A program made the position numbers and the translations under genes. A model generated the notes under the pieces. That model saw only the letters and a list, made by a program, of their open reading frames with translations. It made no database searches and was not told the DNA's origin. 64,000 nt of DNA from Sandaracinaceae bacterium (GTDB taxonomy: Bacteria > Myxococcota_A > Polyangia > Polyangiales > Sandaracinaceae), in NCBI GenBank assembly GCA_019637095.1, contig JAHBWG010000043.1, positions 1-64,000 on the forward strand. The letters are read 5' to 3'. Each line of letters begins with the position of its first letter. Position 1 is the stretch's first letter. Below, one piece after another: positions 1-7,999 of this stretch.

Positions 1-189
1 TCTTCGGAGGGGTTGTTCCAACGATGGGGGGCCCCCTCGACCGACGCCCGTCGCTGCGCGACGGGCTGGTCTCGATGCTGCGCCGGGCGCTCGACCTCGA
101 CCACCGCGCGTGGCTGGGCGACGGGCTGGTCTCGGCTGGCTCGACGGTGCGCTGCGCGCTCGAGCTCGACCACCGTCAGTCGCTGGGCG
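1..189. repeat. Dispersed intergenic hairpin repeat, copy A
   Basis: No gene is supported in 1-225. The stretch starts with GGAGGGGTTGTTCCAAC (6-22) and a shared block (30-76) that is nearly identical to the reverse complement of 15850-15896, including a 9-base-pair stem with a 3-base loop at 46-66. Only the loop differs between the two copies (TGC here). Downstream is an imperfect tandem duplication: 59-118 and 119-187 both begin CGACGGGCTGGTCTCG and contain CTCGACCACCG. The left end is cut by the window edge. Confidence 0.7.
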
Positions 190-225
190 CCGGGATGAGG
201 GGAGCGAGCGACTAGGGGCGCCGGG

Positions 226-924
226 TCAGGCCTCGGCCCACGCTCCGGTCGCGAGGCCCATGCGCTCGAGCGGGACGCGCAGGTCGTCCGGCGGCGGCGC
301 GATGACCGAGATGAGGTGCCCGTCGTGGGGGTGCCGGAACTGGAGCCGCGCCGCGTGGAGCGCGAGCCGCAAGAGGCCGAAGCGATCGCGGAATTGACGG
401 TTCACCGAGCCGTCGCCGTAGCGCGTGTCGCCGACGAGCGGGTGGCTCAGGTGCTTGAGGTGGCGGCGGATCTGGTGGAGGCGCCCCGTCTCCGGGCGCG
501 CCTCGATCAGCGAGTAGCGGTTCTCCACCACCGCGAGGCGGCGCACGTGGGTCACCGCGTCGACGCGCTCGCCCTTGGGCTTCTTCGGCACCGGGTGGTC
601 GATACGGATCACCTCCGGGACGATCCCACGCGTGAGCGCGAGGTAGCGCTTCTCCACGGTCCTATCGCGAAAGTGGTCTTGCAGCATCCCCGCGGTGGCG
701 GAGTCGAACGCGAACACGAGCGCGCCGCTCGTGGGCCGATCGAGGCGATGCACCGGGAAGACGTAGCGGCCGGCGAGCCGCCGCACGAGCGCGACCGTGT
801 TGACGGGCCCCGCGTCCCAGCCCTTGTGGACGCTGATCCCGCTGGGCTTGTTGACCACGAGCAGGTGCTCGTCCCGGTAGAGCTCGTCGATCCGGTAGAG
901 GTGCGCCGATCCGTCGAGGTTCAT
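226..924 (-). CDS. truC: tRNA pseudouridine synthase C (TruC-type, RluA family)
   Basis: A 232-residue protein that should isomerise uridine 65 of tRNA to pseudouridine in the cytoplasm. The RluA signature HRLDRPTSG is at residues 59-67, with catalytic Asp62. The N-terminal KPSG..VH segment (26-33), the GRLHQIRRHL stretch and the C-terminal FGLLRLALHA segment follow the E. coli TruC layout, and the length is close to the family norm. There is no N-terminal S4 domain, which also fits TruC and not RluC/RluD. I chose the ATG at 924; a longer frame exists but would overlap the divergent neighbour. It stands alone, with the repeat-rich stretch 1-225 downstream. The subfamily, and therefore the exact substrate, is a family inference. 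Confidence 0.88.
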   Translation of the reverse strand: MNLDGSAHLYRIDELYRDEHLLVVNKPSGISVHKGWDAGPVNTVALVRRLAGRYVFPVHRLDRPTSGALVFAFDSATAGMLQDHFRDRTVEKRYLALTRGIVPEVIRIDHPVPKKPKGERVDAVTHVRRLAVVENRYSLIEARPETGRLHQIRRHLKHLSHPLVGDTRYGDGSVNRQFRDRFGLLRLALHAARLQFRHPHDGHLISVIAPPPDDLRVPLERMGLATGAWAEA

Positions 925-984
925 CGAAGAGGGCGGAGCATGGTGAACGATCGCGGTGGGTTCAAGGCGCGGGGGCGGATGTGC

Positions 985-990
985 TATGCG
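985..990 (+). promoter_or_regulatory. Putative -10 box (TATGCG, extended TGC)
   Basis: TGCTATGCG lies 9 bases before the ATG at 1000, the same geometry as many other genes here. It favours 1000 over the in-frame ATGs at 940 and 979, and predicts a leaderless or nearly leaderless mRNA. No clear -35 element is visible. Confidence 0.4.
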
Positions 991-999
991 TTCGAGGGG

Positions 1000-1461
1000 A
1001 TGCTCACGTTGGACAGCCTGCGCCGGATGGCCGAGCGCATGCCGAGCGAGCCGGTCGGCGGCTCCGGCGAGCCCCTCTATCGGCGGCCCGATCCGGCCCG
1101 CACGCGCGCGCTGCGGTTGCCGACGGTGCGCGAGGAGGCGCGCCGCGCCGCCGGGTCGTTCGCGTTCGTCGTGCTCGTCGCGCTCGCCGTCCTCGTCCCC
1201 GCGGGCCTCGTCGCGATCCACCTCGGCGATCTCGTCGCGGGCCGCGTGATCACGCCGAGCGCGCTCGGACGCAGCGCGGCCTGGCTCGCGGCCGTCCTCG
1301 CCGCGCTCGTCGTCCCGTTCGCCGGCCTCGGGCTCGCGGCGGAGGTGGTGCGCTTCTCTCGTGCGCGCGCCGTGCTCGGAGAGCGGGTCGTGCTCGACGC
1401 CACCGGCGTGCTCCGGCGCGCCGACGGTGGCGCGAGCCTGCGCCTCGGCGACGGAGGCTGA
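1000..1461 (+). CDS. Small two-helix membrane protein, unknown function
   Basis: A 153-residue protein that I do not recognise. A charged, arginine-rich N-terminal half (residues 1-50) is followed by two hydrophobic helices (about 53-75 and 93-115) and a short charged tail. This predicts an inner-membrane protein with both ends on the same side. The next gene starts 9 bases after its stop on the same strand, so the two are probably co-transcribed. Start choice: ATG at 1000, because a -10-like box sits just upstream. ATGs at 979 and 940 would add 7 or 20 residues with no ribosome binding site. Confidence 0.6.
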   Translation: MLTLDSLRRMAERMPSEPVGGSGEPLYRRPDPARTRALRLPTVREEARRAAGSFAFVVLVALAVLVPAGLVAIHLGDLVAGRVITPSALGRSAAWLAAVLAALVVPFAGLGLAAEVVRFSRARAVLGERVVLDATGVLRRADGGASLRLGDGG

Positions 1462-1470
1462 GCCCGCCGG

Positions 1471-2457
1471 ATGCGCGCGCTCGCGCTCCTCTTCGCGATC
1501 GGGGCGCTCGGCGCGGGCTCCGCGCGGGCCGACACCCTCGCGCTCGTCGCGCCGGACGACGCGCTGCGCGCCGCGGTCGCCACGGCGCTCGCGCCGTGGG
1601 GCGTCGAGGTCGCGAGCGTCGAGGCGCTCGCGCCCGAGCTCTCCGCGCTCGAGCGCGGCGCGCGGGTCGCGGAGGCGACGGGCGCCGTGATGGTCGCGTG
1701 GCTCGCGCCCGAGCCCGGCGGCGGCAGCACCCTCTGGATCTACGACGCCCGCGCGCGCGTCGCCGACGGCCGACCGCTCGACGCGACCCCTCCGCTCGCG
1801 CCCGCGACCGCCGCGGCCGTCGCGCTCGCGCTCAAGGCGCGGCTGCGCGCGAGCGCGCTCGATCCGGACGCGCCGCCTCGCGCGCCGCCTGCGCCGCCGT
1901 CCGCTCCTCGAGTGACGCCGCCGGCACCCGAGCCCGCGCGGGATGGCTGGACGGTCGAGCTCGCGGCGGGCGCGCGGGCGCTGGCGACCGCGCCCGATCG
2001 CGCGGAGGCGCGGCTCGCGCTCGCGGCCGCCGTGTGGCCGGCCGCGCTCGGTCAGCACCTCGGCGTGGGCCTGCGCGTGACCACGGGACCCGGCGTCGAG
2101 ACGCGGGACGGCGAGGTCGAGCTCCGCTGGATCGAGACCGCGCTCGACGCCTCGATCGAGGCGCGCTGGGTGCCGCTCGCGCCCCTCGAGCTGCGGGCGC
2201 GCGGCGGCGTGGGGCTGCGCCTGACCCACCTCGGCGGCGCCGCGGCCGGAGCGCCCGTGGATCGGTGGCACGCCTCGCCCGGGCTGTCCGGGGGAGTGTG
2301 GCTCGGCGTGCGACCCGCGCGCGCGCTCGCGGTCGGGGCGCGCGTCGAGCTCGACGTCCCCCTCATCGTGCAACGCTACTTGCTCGCGGGCGCGAGCGTG
2401 CTGGAGGTCACGCGGCCCGCGCTCGGCGCGCAGCTCGCCGTGGAGCTCGAGCTGTGA
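1471..2457 (+). CDS. Secreted envelope protein with proline-rich linker, unknown function
   Basis: A 328-residue protein with a clear signal peptide (hydrophobic residues 3-15, likely cleavage after ARA at about residue 20). The exported part has two regions: an N-terminal module (about 21-130) and a C-terminal module (about 160-328) rich in alternating Gly/hydrophobic strands. They are joined by a Pro/Ala linker near 130-157. The C-terminal half contains repeated strand-like segments (for example LRVTTGPGVE and RARGGVGLRL) and could be a small beta-barrel, but this is inference. It probably shares a transcript with the upstream membrane protein. No named family could be assigned. Confidence 0.65.
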   Translation: MRALALLFAIGALGAGSARADTLALVAPDDALRAAVATALAPWGVEVASVEALAPELSALERGARVAEATGAVMVAWLAPEPGGGSTLWIYDARARVADGRPLDATPPLAPATAAAVALALKARLRASALDPDAPPRAPPAPPSAPRVTPPAPEPARDGWTVELAAGARALATAPDRAEARLALAAAVWPAALGQHLGVGLRVTTGPGVETRDGEVELRWIETALDASIEARWVPLAPLELRARGGVGLRLTHLGGAAAGAPVDRWHASPGLSGGVWLGVRPARALAVGARVELDVPLIVQRYLLAGASVLEVTRPALGAQLAVELEL

Positions 2458-2497
2458 GCCGGCGCGCTCGCTCGACGGCGACCGTCGCGCACTTTTC

Positions 2498-2522
2498 TGT
2501 AACCCGGCGCGCCGCGATCGAC
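2498..2522 (+). promoter_or_regulatory. Candidate ECF-type promoter for the sigma/FecR operon
   Basis: TGTAACCC (2498-2505) and CGACAC (2519-2524) are spaced like the -35 and -10 of an ECF sigma promoter and lie directly before the sigma gene start at 2534. An AAC-containing -35 with a CG-rich -10 is typical of autoregulated group IV sigma factors. Autoregulation is inferred. Confidence 0.4.
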
Positions 2523-2533
2523 ACTGTGGGGGG

Positions 2534-3112
2534 GTGACGAGCGCCGCGGCAGCCGTGGATCACGCCTTGGCGCTGCGCTGCGTGCGCGGCGACGAGGACG
2601 CGCGCCGCGCGCTCTTCCGCGCCCACCGGGAGCGCGTGCACGTCGTCCTCTACCGGGTGCTGGGCACGAACCGCGAGATGGAGGATCTCGCGCAGGAGGC
2701 GTTCGCAGAGATCTTCGCCTCGCTCGGCGGCTACCGCGGCGAGGCGTCGCTCGCGACGTGGGTCGACCGGATCACGACGCGCGTCGCGTACCGCTGGCTG
2801 CGGCGCCGCGAGCGCCCGCCGGCGCGCCTCGAGCTCGTGGCCGAGCTCGCGTCCGGCGACGACCCGGAGCGCACGGTCTGGCTCCGCGAGGTGGCGCGCC
2901 GGCTCTACGCGCTGCTCGACGGGCTCGAGCCGAAGCAGCGGGTCGCGTACGCCCTCTGCGTGCTCGACGAGCGCCCCCTCGTGGAGGTCGCGGCGCTGAT
3001 GGAGAGCACGCTCGTCGCGACGAAGGTGCGTGTCTTTCGCGCGCGGCGGTTCGTCGAGGCGCGGGCCGCGCGCGATCCATTGCTGCGTGAGTACCTCGGA
3101 GGTGCGCGGTGA
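2534..3112 (+). CDS. ECF (group IV) RNA polymerase sigma factor
   Basis: A 192-residue sigma factor containing only regions 2 and 4, as expected for the ECF class. Region 2 spans about residues 25-92 (DLAQEAFAEIF, then the promoter-melting segment ending in WLRRRER). Region 4 spans about 125-175, with LEPKQRVAYALC and a helix-turn-helix ending KVRVFRARR. It should direct RNA polymerase to a small envelope-related regulon. The start is a GTG. Its stop overlaps the next start (GTGA), so it is translationally coupled to a FecR-like protein, the usual sigma/anti-sigma pairing. An ECF-like promoter lies just upstream. The regulon is unknown; the third gene of this operon is the obvious candidate target. 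Confidence 0.9.
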   Translation: MTSAAAAVDHALALRCVRGDEDARRALFRAHRERVHVVLYRVLGTNREMEDLAQEAFAEIFASLGGYRGEASLATWVDRITTRVAYRWLRRRERPPARLELVAELASGDDPERTVWLREVARRLYALLDGLEPKQRVAYALCVLDERPLVEVAALMESTLVATKVRVFRARRFVEARAARDPLLREYLGGAR

Positions 3113-4062
3113 AGAAGCTCCCGCTCGAGCCCCTCGACGAGGCGGCGTGGGCGCGCGTCGAGGCGCGCGTGCTCGCGACGCCGACGGTGCCCACCGCGAC
3201 CCCCGCGCCCTCGGCGCGCGGGCGCTGGCTCGGGGGCGCCGCGCTCGCGGTGGCGGCCGCCGCGCTCGTGCTCGGCGTCTGGGCGCGCCTCGCCGTCGCG
3301 CCGGGCGACACCGCGCGCGTGACGTCGATCGCGACGGACGCCGCGCCGAGCGTGGTGCGCCTCGGAGAGATCCGGCTCGACGTCGCGCCCGAGAGCGAGC
3401 TCGTCGCGCACGGCGCCGAGGCGAACGGCGTGCGCCTCGTGCTCGCGCGCGGCGCGGTGACGTGCACCGTGCCGCCTCGCGCGGGTCGCCCGCCGTTCGT
3501 GGTCGAGGCGGGCACCGTCGAGGTCGAGGTCGTCGGCACGCGGTTCACCGTGCGGCGCGACCCGGAGGTCGAGGTCGAGGTCGAGCGCGGCAGCGTCCGC
3601 GTGCGGGCGGCGGGCGGCGCGCACGAGCTCGGCGCCGGGCAGCGCTGGTCCGCGGCGCACGCGCCGAGCGCGGCGAGCGCCGCGCGCGAGACGTCGCGCG
3701 ACGTCGCGCCCGCGGATCCGTCGCCGATCGACCCGGGCGCCGAGGCGCGCGCGGCGAACGAGGCGGCGCCGGAGACCTCCGCGATCGCGCCGCGCCCCGC
3801 GCTCGACCCGGCCGCCGAGTTCGCGCGCGCGAGCGCGCTCGAGGCGCGCGATCCCGATCGGGCCGACGCGCTCTACCGCCGCGTCGAGCGCGCGGGCGGG
3901 CCGTGGGCCGCCAACTCGCTCTTCGCGCGCGCCCGCCTCGCCGCCGACCGCGGTCGGACGGCCCCTGCGCGGCGGCTGGCCGCGGACTACCTGCGCCGTC
4001 ACCCGGACGGCCTCAACGCCGCCGACGCGCGGCGCCTGCTCGCCACCCTGGAGGGACCATGA
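3109..4062 (+). CDS. FecR-domain transmembrane protein, probable regulator of the ECF sigma factor
   Basis: A 317-residue single-pass membrane protein. A short cytoplasmic N-terminus (1-40) is followed by one helix (about 41-62). The periplasmic FecR domain covers roughly 75-180, with the signature VVGTRFTVRRD at 141-151 and the following repeat of beta strands. The C-terminal third (about 190-317) is Ala-rich and ends in TPR-like helices (ASALEARDPDRADALYRR). Known FecR proteins relay an outer-membrane signal to a cognate ECF sigma, and the 4-base overlaps with the genes on both sides support that pairing. There is no TonB receptor in the window, so the signal source differs from classical Fec systems. 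The cytoplasmic region is short for an anti-sigma domain. Confidence 0.85.
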   Translation: MKKLPLEPLDEAAWARVEARVLATPTVPTATPAPSARGRWLGGAALAVAAAALVLGVWARLAVAPGDTARVTSIATDAAPSVVRLGEIRLDVAPESELVAHGAEANGVRLVLARGAVTCTVPPRAGRPPFVVEAGTVEVEVVGTRFTVRRDPEVEVEVERGSVRVRAAGGAHELGAGQRWSAAHAPSAASAARETSRDVAPADPSPIDPGAEARAANEAAPETSAIAPRPALDPAAEFARASALEARDPDRADALYRRVERAGGPWAANSLFARARLAADRGRTAPARRLAADYLRRHPDGLNAADARRLLATLEGP

Positions 4063-5402
4063 GAGCCGCCGCCTCGCTCGTGTCGTTCGCGCTCTTCTCG
4101 CTCCTCTCGCTCGCTGGCTGCGGCTGCGAGGAGGAGATCCACCTCGACCCGGACGGCGGCGTCGGTCGGGACGCCGCGATGGCCGACGGCGCGGTCCCCT
4201 TCGACGCGGCGTCGTGCCGCGACTTCGGCACCGAGTGCGTCACCGGCGCGGAGTGCTGCACGGGGATCTGCACCACGGCGCCCGGCGGCTCGCTGCGCAT
4301 CTGCGGCTCGGCGGTCGGCGAGTGCGCGCCGCTCGGGGGCGTGTGCGCGCTCTCCATCGACTGCTGCGAGGGGTTCTGCGACGGGGACGCCTGCGTCGCG
4401 GGTAGCTGCGTGGAGAGCGGCGCGGCGTGCGCGCTCGGCGCCGAGTGCTGCTCCGGCCGCTGCGTGGGTGACTCCTGCGCGGCGGGGACCGGGGGCTGCC
4501 GCGGCGCGGGCGTCGCGTGCGACGCCGACTACAACTGCTGCAGCGGCACGTGCGGCGACGCCGGCTGCGTCGGCGACGGCCCCGGCTGCCAACCCGCGGG
4601 GAGCGGGTGCTCGAGCGATGACGCGTGCTGCAGCGCGAGCTGCACCGGCGGGACGTGCGACGCGCTCCCCTACTGCCGGCCCGCGGGGGAGCCGTGCACG
4701 AGCGGCGCCGAGTGCTGCGGCCTGGGCTGCGACCTCACGAGCACGTGCGACTCGCCGCGCTACTGCCGCCCGGTGTTCGAGGTCTGCGAGACGGCGCGCG
4801 ACTGTTGCTCGTTCCGCTGCGAGGACACCGGCGCGGGCGTGAAGCGCTGCGCGCCGATCGGCGGCTGCCGCTCGAGCGGGCCCGACCTGACGCCGCGCGG
4901 CGAGGTGAACCTCTTCGGCGAGCTGTGCGAGCTCGACGCCGAGTGCTGCTCGGGGATCTGCCGCGCCGACCCGGAAGGCGTCTTGCGCTGTGCGAAGGAG
5001 CGCACGCCGATCTGCGGCGAGGCGGGCTTCGCGTGCCTCGCGCGCGGCGAGCTCTGCGAGACGGACTGCCAGTGCTGCACCGGCACCTGTCGCCGCTTGC
5101 GCCCCGACGACGCGACCGGGCCGTTCCCCAAGCGCTGCACGGACACCGGCGAGGGGGAGTGCCTGCCCGACGGCTCGTTCTGCGGCGACTCGACCGAGTG
5201 CTGCGGCGGCATCTGCGCGCGCCACGGCGACACCTACCGCTGCGGCGTCCCGCCGCCGCCCGCCCCGCCGCTCGACGCGGGCGTGCCCCCCGTCTGCATC
5301 GGTGACGGATACGACTGCACGATCGCGACCGACTGCTGCGCCGGCCTCACGTGCGCGCCCTTCGCGGGCCGGCTGATCTGCCAGGTGCCGATCCTGTTCT
5401 GA
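4059..5402 (+). CDS. Cysteine-rich repeat lipoprotein
   Basis: A 447-residue predicted lipoprotein (lipobox LAGC, Cys21). After an Asp/Gly/Ala-rich spacer it consists almost entirely of about 11 modules, each with an acidic or polar residue followed by CC and then C three to four residues later (for example GAECCTGIC, DYNCCSGTC, STECCGGIC). Such modules are probably disulphide-bonded knots displayed at the cell surface. It is the third gene of the sigma/FecR operon (ATGA overlap with the FecR gene) and so is likely controlled by that sigma factor. The CC-x-G-x-C pattern resembles toxin-like or EB-type cysteine modules in eukaryotes, but I cannot name a precise family. Confidence 0.8.
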   Translation: MRAAASLVSFALFSLLSLAGCGCEEEIHLDPDGGVGRDAAMADGAVPFDAASCRDFGTECVTGAECCTGICTTAPGGSLRICGSAVGECAPLGGVCALSIDCCEGFCDGDACVAGSCVESGAACALGAECCSGRCVGDSCAAGTGGCRGAGVACDADYNCCSGTCGDAGCVGDGPGCQPAGSGCSSDDACCSASCTGGTCDALPYCRPAGEPCTSGAECCGLGCDLTSTCDSPRYCRPVFEVCETARDCCSFRCEDTGAGVKRCAPIGGCRSSGPDLTPRGEVNLFGELCELDAECCSGICRADPEGVLRCAKERTPICGEAGFACLARGELCETDCQCCTGTCRRLRPDDATGPFPKRCTDTGEGECLPDGSFCGDSTECCGGICARHGDTYRCGVPPPPAPPLDAGVPPVCIGDGYDCTIATDCCAGLTCAPFAGRLICQVPILF

Positions 5403-5443
5403 CGCCTCTCCCCGAACCCCTCGACGACAAGGAGCCCCGCTTC

Positions 5444-5911
5444 ATGAGACTCGCCTCGGTGTCCTTCGCGCTCACGCTCTCTCTCGGCCTCCTCGGGTGC
5501 TCGGGCCCCGACCCGGTCACCTGCCCCGGTCCCGGCTGCGTGTGCAGCGGCGCCGGCTGTATCTGCGAGGACGGCGCGTACTGTCGCCACGACTCCACGG
5601 GCTCGGACAACGTGAGCTGCAGGACGGGCTCGCGCTGCGAGGGCACCTGCACCAACTCGTGCAACTACGACTGCGCAGCCGGGGCGGAGTGCGACCTCTC
5701 GGTCGGGCTCAGCAGCAACGTGACTTGCACCGACGCGACGTGCGTGGTGACGGCGGGCGCGAGCTCCAACGTCGTCTGCCGCGAGGGCGCGCGGTGCGAG
5801 GTCACCTGCACGGCGGCGTGCAACCTCGACTGTCGTGGGGCCTCGAGCTGCCGTCTCACCTGCGGCTCGAGCGCGAGCCTCGACGTGACCGCCGAGGCGC
5901 AGTGCGATTGA
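5444..5911 (+). CDS. Small cysteine-rich lipoprotein
   Basis: A 155-residue predicted lipoprotein (lipobox LLGC, Cys19) with some 26 cysteines. Two related halves can be read, each with a segment like SCRTGSRCEGTCTNSCNYDC or VCREGARCEVTCTAACNLDC, so it probably arose by internal duplication. A good Shine-Dalgarno sequence (AAGGAG, 5429-5434) fixes the ATG start at 5444. It lies 41 bases after the cysteine-rich lipoprotein of the sigma/FecR operon on the same strand, so it may be a fourth operon member. Function unknown; surface-exposed disulphide-rich protein is an inference. Confidence 0.75.
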   Translation: MRLASVSFALTLSLGLLGCSGPDPVTCPGPGCVCSGAGCICEDGAYCRHDSTGSDNVSCRTGSRCEGTCTNSCNYDCAAGAECDLSVGLSSNVTCTDATCVVTAGASSNVVCREGARCEVTCTAACNLDCRGASSCRLTCGSSASLDVTAEAQCD

Positions 5912-6009
5912 GCGGCGCGCGGGGCACGCGCGCGGTCACGCGCTGACCGCGCGCTCCGCGACGTGCGCGCGATCACGCCGGATTCGTCGGAGCTGCGGGC
6001 GAGAGTTGC

Positions 6010-6015
6010 TATGAT
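6010..6015 (+). promoter_or_regulatory. Putative extended -10 box (TGCTATGAT)
   Basis: TGCTATGAT at 6007-6015 is a close match to an extended sigma-70 -10 element and lies 48 bases before the ATG of the surface protein gene at 6064, so this mRNA has a leader. Confidence 0.45.
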
Positions 6016-6063
6016 CCCCGCACCCCTGCGCGGGACCGCCCGCGCGCTCCCCCCGAGGTCCCC

Positions 6064-7866
6064 ATGTCGCCGTCCCTCCTTGGCTTCGCGCGCGCCGGCG
6101 CGCTCGTGCTCTGTCTCTCGCTCGCTCCATCGCTCGCGCTCGCGCAGGCGGCGCTGATCAACGGCTTGGGCGGGACCGCCGACTACGGCACCGCGTGCCT
6201 CGGCCGGAACGACGACGGGCACTCGACCTCCATCGACCTGCGGCCCATCTTCCCGAGCGGGATCCAGTTCTTCGATCAGACGCACACGAGCATGTTCGTG
6301 AACACGAACGGCAACGTGACGTTCAGCGCCGGGCTCCCGACCTACACGCCCAACGCGTTCCCCGTCGCCGACCGGCCGATGATCGCGCCGTTCTGGGCCG
6401 ACGTGGACATCCGCGGCACCGAGTGTCGCGAGCCCGACGGGGGGACCGGGGTGACCGGCGCCTGCCAGAACCCGGCGTCGAACGGCGTGTGGTGGCACCT
6501 CGACACGGTCGGTCGCCGCGTCGTCGTCACGTGGGATCGGGTCGGCTACTACCGGTGCCACGTCGACCGCGTGATGAGCTTCCAGCTCGTGCTCTCGCCG
6601 GCGCCGACGAGCTCGTGCGCCGCGGGCGGGGGCGGGGACTTCGACGTCGAGTTCCGCTTCAACCGCTGCGAGTGGAACACCGGCGACGCGAGCGGGGGGC
6701 AGAACGGTTTGCCTCGTACGGCGGCGTGCACGCGCCCGCTGCCCATCTTCCCCGCGACCTGCCCGATCGGGAACCTCCCGTGCACGGGCGGCTCGCCGGG
6801 GAGCTGCACCGGCGTCGCGGCGCAGTCCGGCTTCGACGCGGGCAACACGCGCGACTTCGTCGAGATCATGGGCTCGCGCACCCCCACGATCCACACGACG
6901 CTCTGCACGATGTCCAACGTGGGCGAGCCCGGCGTGTGGCGGTTCCAGATCCGCCGCGGCGCGGTCATCTGCCCCGACGCGGGCGCCGAGTGCGACACCG
7001 GGATGCAGGGCGTCTGCGCCACGGGGCGCACGCAGTGCGTCGGCGGCGGGACGGAGTGTCGCCCCGAGGTGATGTCTTCGCCCGAGCGCTGCGACGCGCT
7101 CGACAACGACTGCGACGGGAGCGTCGACGAGGGCGACGGGCTCTGCGGCCTCGGCGAGGTCTGTGACCGCGGCGTCTGCGTCGGGGTGTGCTTCGAGGGT
7201 GGCTGCGCCGAGGGGCAGACCTGCGCTTCGAGCGGCCGCTGCGTCGACACCGGGTGCGAGTCGCTGAGCTGCCCCGAGGGGCAGCGCTGCGTCGCGGGCG
7301 CGTGCGTCGGCGCGTGCGACGGCGTCCGATGTCCGGCCGGCACCGACTGCCGCGGCGGGCGGTGCGTCGATCTCTGCGCCGGCGCGGTCTGTGACGACTG
7401 CACCGTCTGCCAGGGCGGCGCGTGCATCGCGCGCTGCCAGTTCCAGCCGTGCCCCGGCGGGCAGAGCTGCCTCGAGGACGGTCGCTGCGTCGAGGCCTCG
7501 TGCGCGAGCGTCACCTGCCCGGCGGGGACGGTGTGCCGCGGCGGCTCCTGCGAGGACGCCTGCGCGGGCGCCACGTGCCCGCGCGGCGAGGCCTGCGTGA
7601 TGGGCGAGTGCGTCTACGTCCCGCCGATGGAGCGCGACGCGGGCGTCCCGCCGCCGGTCGACGGCGGAGGCCCGATGCCCGGCGAGGACGCGGGGATCAC
7701 CCCGTCTCCCGACGCGGGCCCGCTGCCGTTCGACGGAGGCTTCCCGCGGCCGCCGTCCTCGTCGCCCGGCTGCGCGTGCGAGCTCGCGCCGCGCGCGAGC
7801 GGCGCGCCGTGGGCGCTCGGGCTCGGGCTGCTCCTCGCGCTCACCGTGCGACGCCGCCGGCGTTGA
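6064..7866 (+). CDS. NIDO-domain / MopE-like cysteine-rich surface protein with MYXO-CTERM-like tail
   Basis: A 600-residue secreted protein. A signal peptide (1-28) precedes a nidogen-like (NIDO) region at about 55-300, recognisable from FVNTNGNVTF and the RPMIAPFWADVDIRG stretch. A MopE-type putative metal-binding motif (CDALDNDCDGSVDEG) lies near 340-355. It is followed by a series of short six-cysteine-like modules to about 520, then an Asp-Ala-Gly/Pro linker. The last 30 residues (GCAC, hydrophobic helix, RRRRR) match the MYXO-CTERM sorting-signal layout. By analogy with that family it is exported, anchored and probably cleaved for surface display. Binding partner and role are unknown. 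Confidence 0.85.
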   Translation: MSPSLLGFARAGALVLCLSLAPSLALAQAALINGLGGTADYGTACLGRNDDGHSTSIDLRPIFPSGIQFFDQTHTSMFVNTNGNVTFSAGLPTYTPNAFPVADRPMIAPFWADVDIRGTECREPDGGTGVTGACQNPASNGVWWHLDTVGRRVVVTWDRVGYYRCHVDRVMSFQLVLSPAPTSSCAAGGGGDFDVEFRFNRCEWNTGDASGGQNGLPRTAACTRPLPIFPATCPIGNLPCTGGSPGSCTGVAAQSGFDAGNTRDFVEIMGSRTPTIHTTLCTMSNVGEPGVWRFQIRRGAVICPDAGAECDTGMQGVCATGRTQCVGGGTECRPEVMSSPERCDALDNDCDGSVDEGDGLCGLGEVCDRGVCVGVCFEGGCAEGQTCASSGRCVDTGCESLSCPEGQRCVAGACVGACDGVRCPAGTDCRGGRCVDLCAGAVCDDCTVCQGGACIARCQFQPCPGGQSCLEDGRCVEASCASVTCPAGTVCRGGSCEDACAGATCPRGEACVMGECVYVPPMERDAGVPPPVDGGGPMPGEDAGITPSPDAGPLPFDGGFPRPPSSSPGCACELAPRASGAPWALGLGLLLALTVRRRRR

Positions 7867-7876
7867 GCCGACTCGA

Positions 7877-7904
7877 GAGCTCGCTCCCGCCCGGGGGCGA
7901 GCTC
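7877..7904. terminator. Strong hairpin between convergent genes
   Basis: A 12-base-pair stem (7877-7888 with 7893-7904, one G-U pair) and a 4-base loop, 10 bases after the stop at 7866. There is no T-run, so it may act as a bidirectional or Rho-assisted terminator or as an RNA 3' end stabiliser. The rest of 7905-7999 shows nothing recognisable. Confidence 0.5.
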
Positions 7905-7999
7905 CGCGCACCCTTCGGCCAACGCGCACGCCTCCTCGCCTCGCCTCGCGGCGTGACCCACCTCGACCCCGGTCGTCGGTCCGACCTATCGGCGGACCT

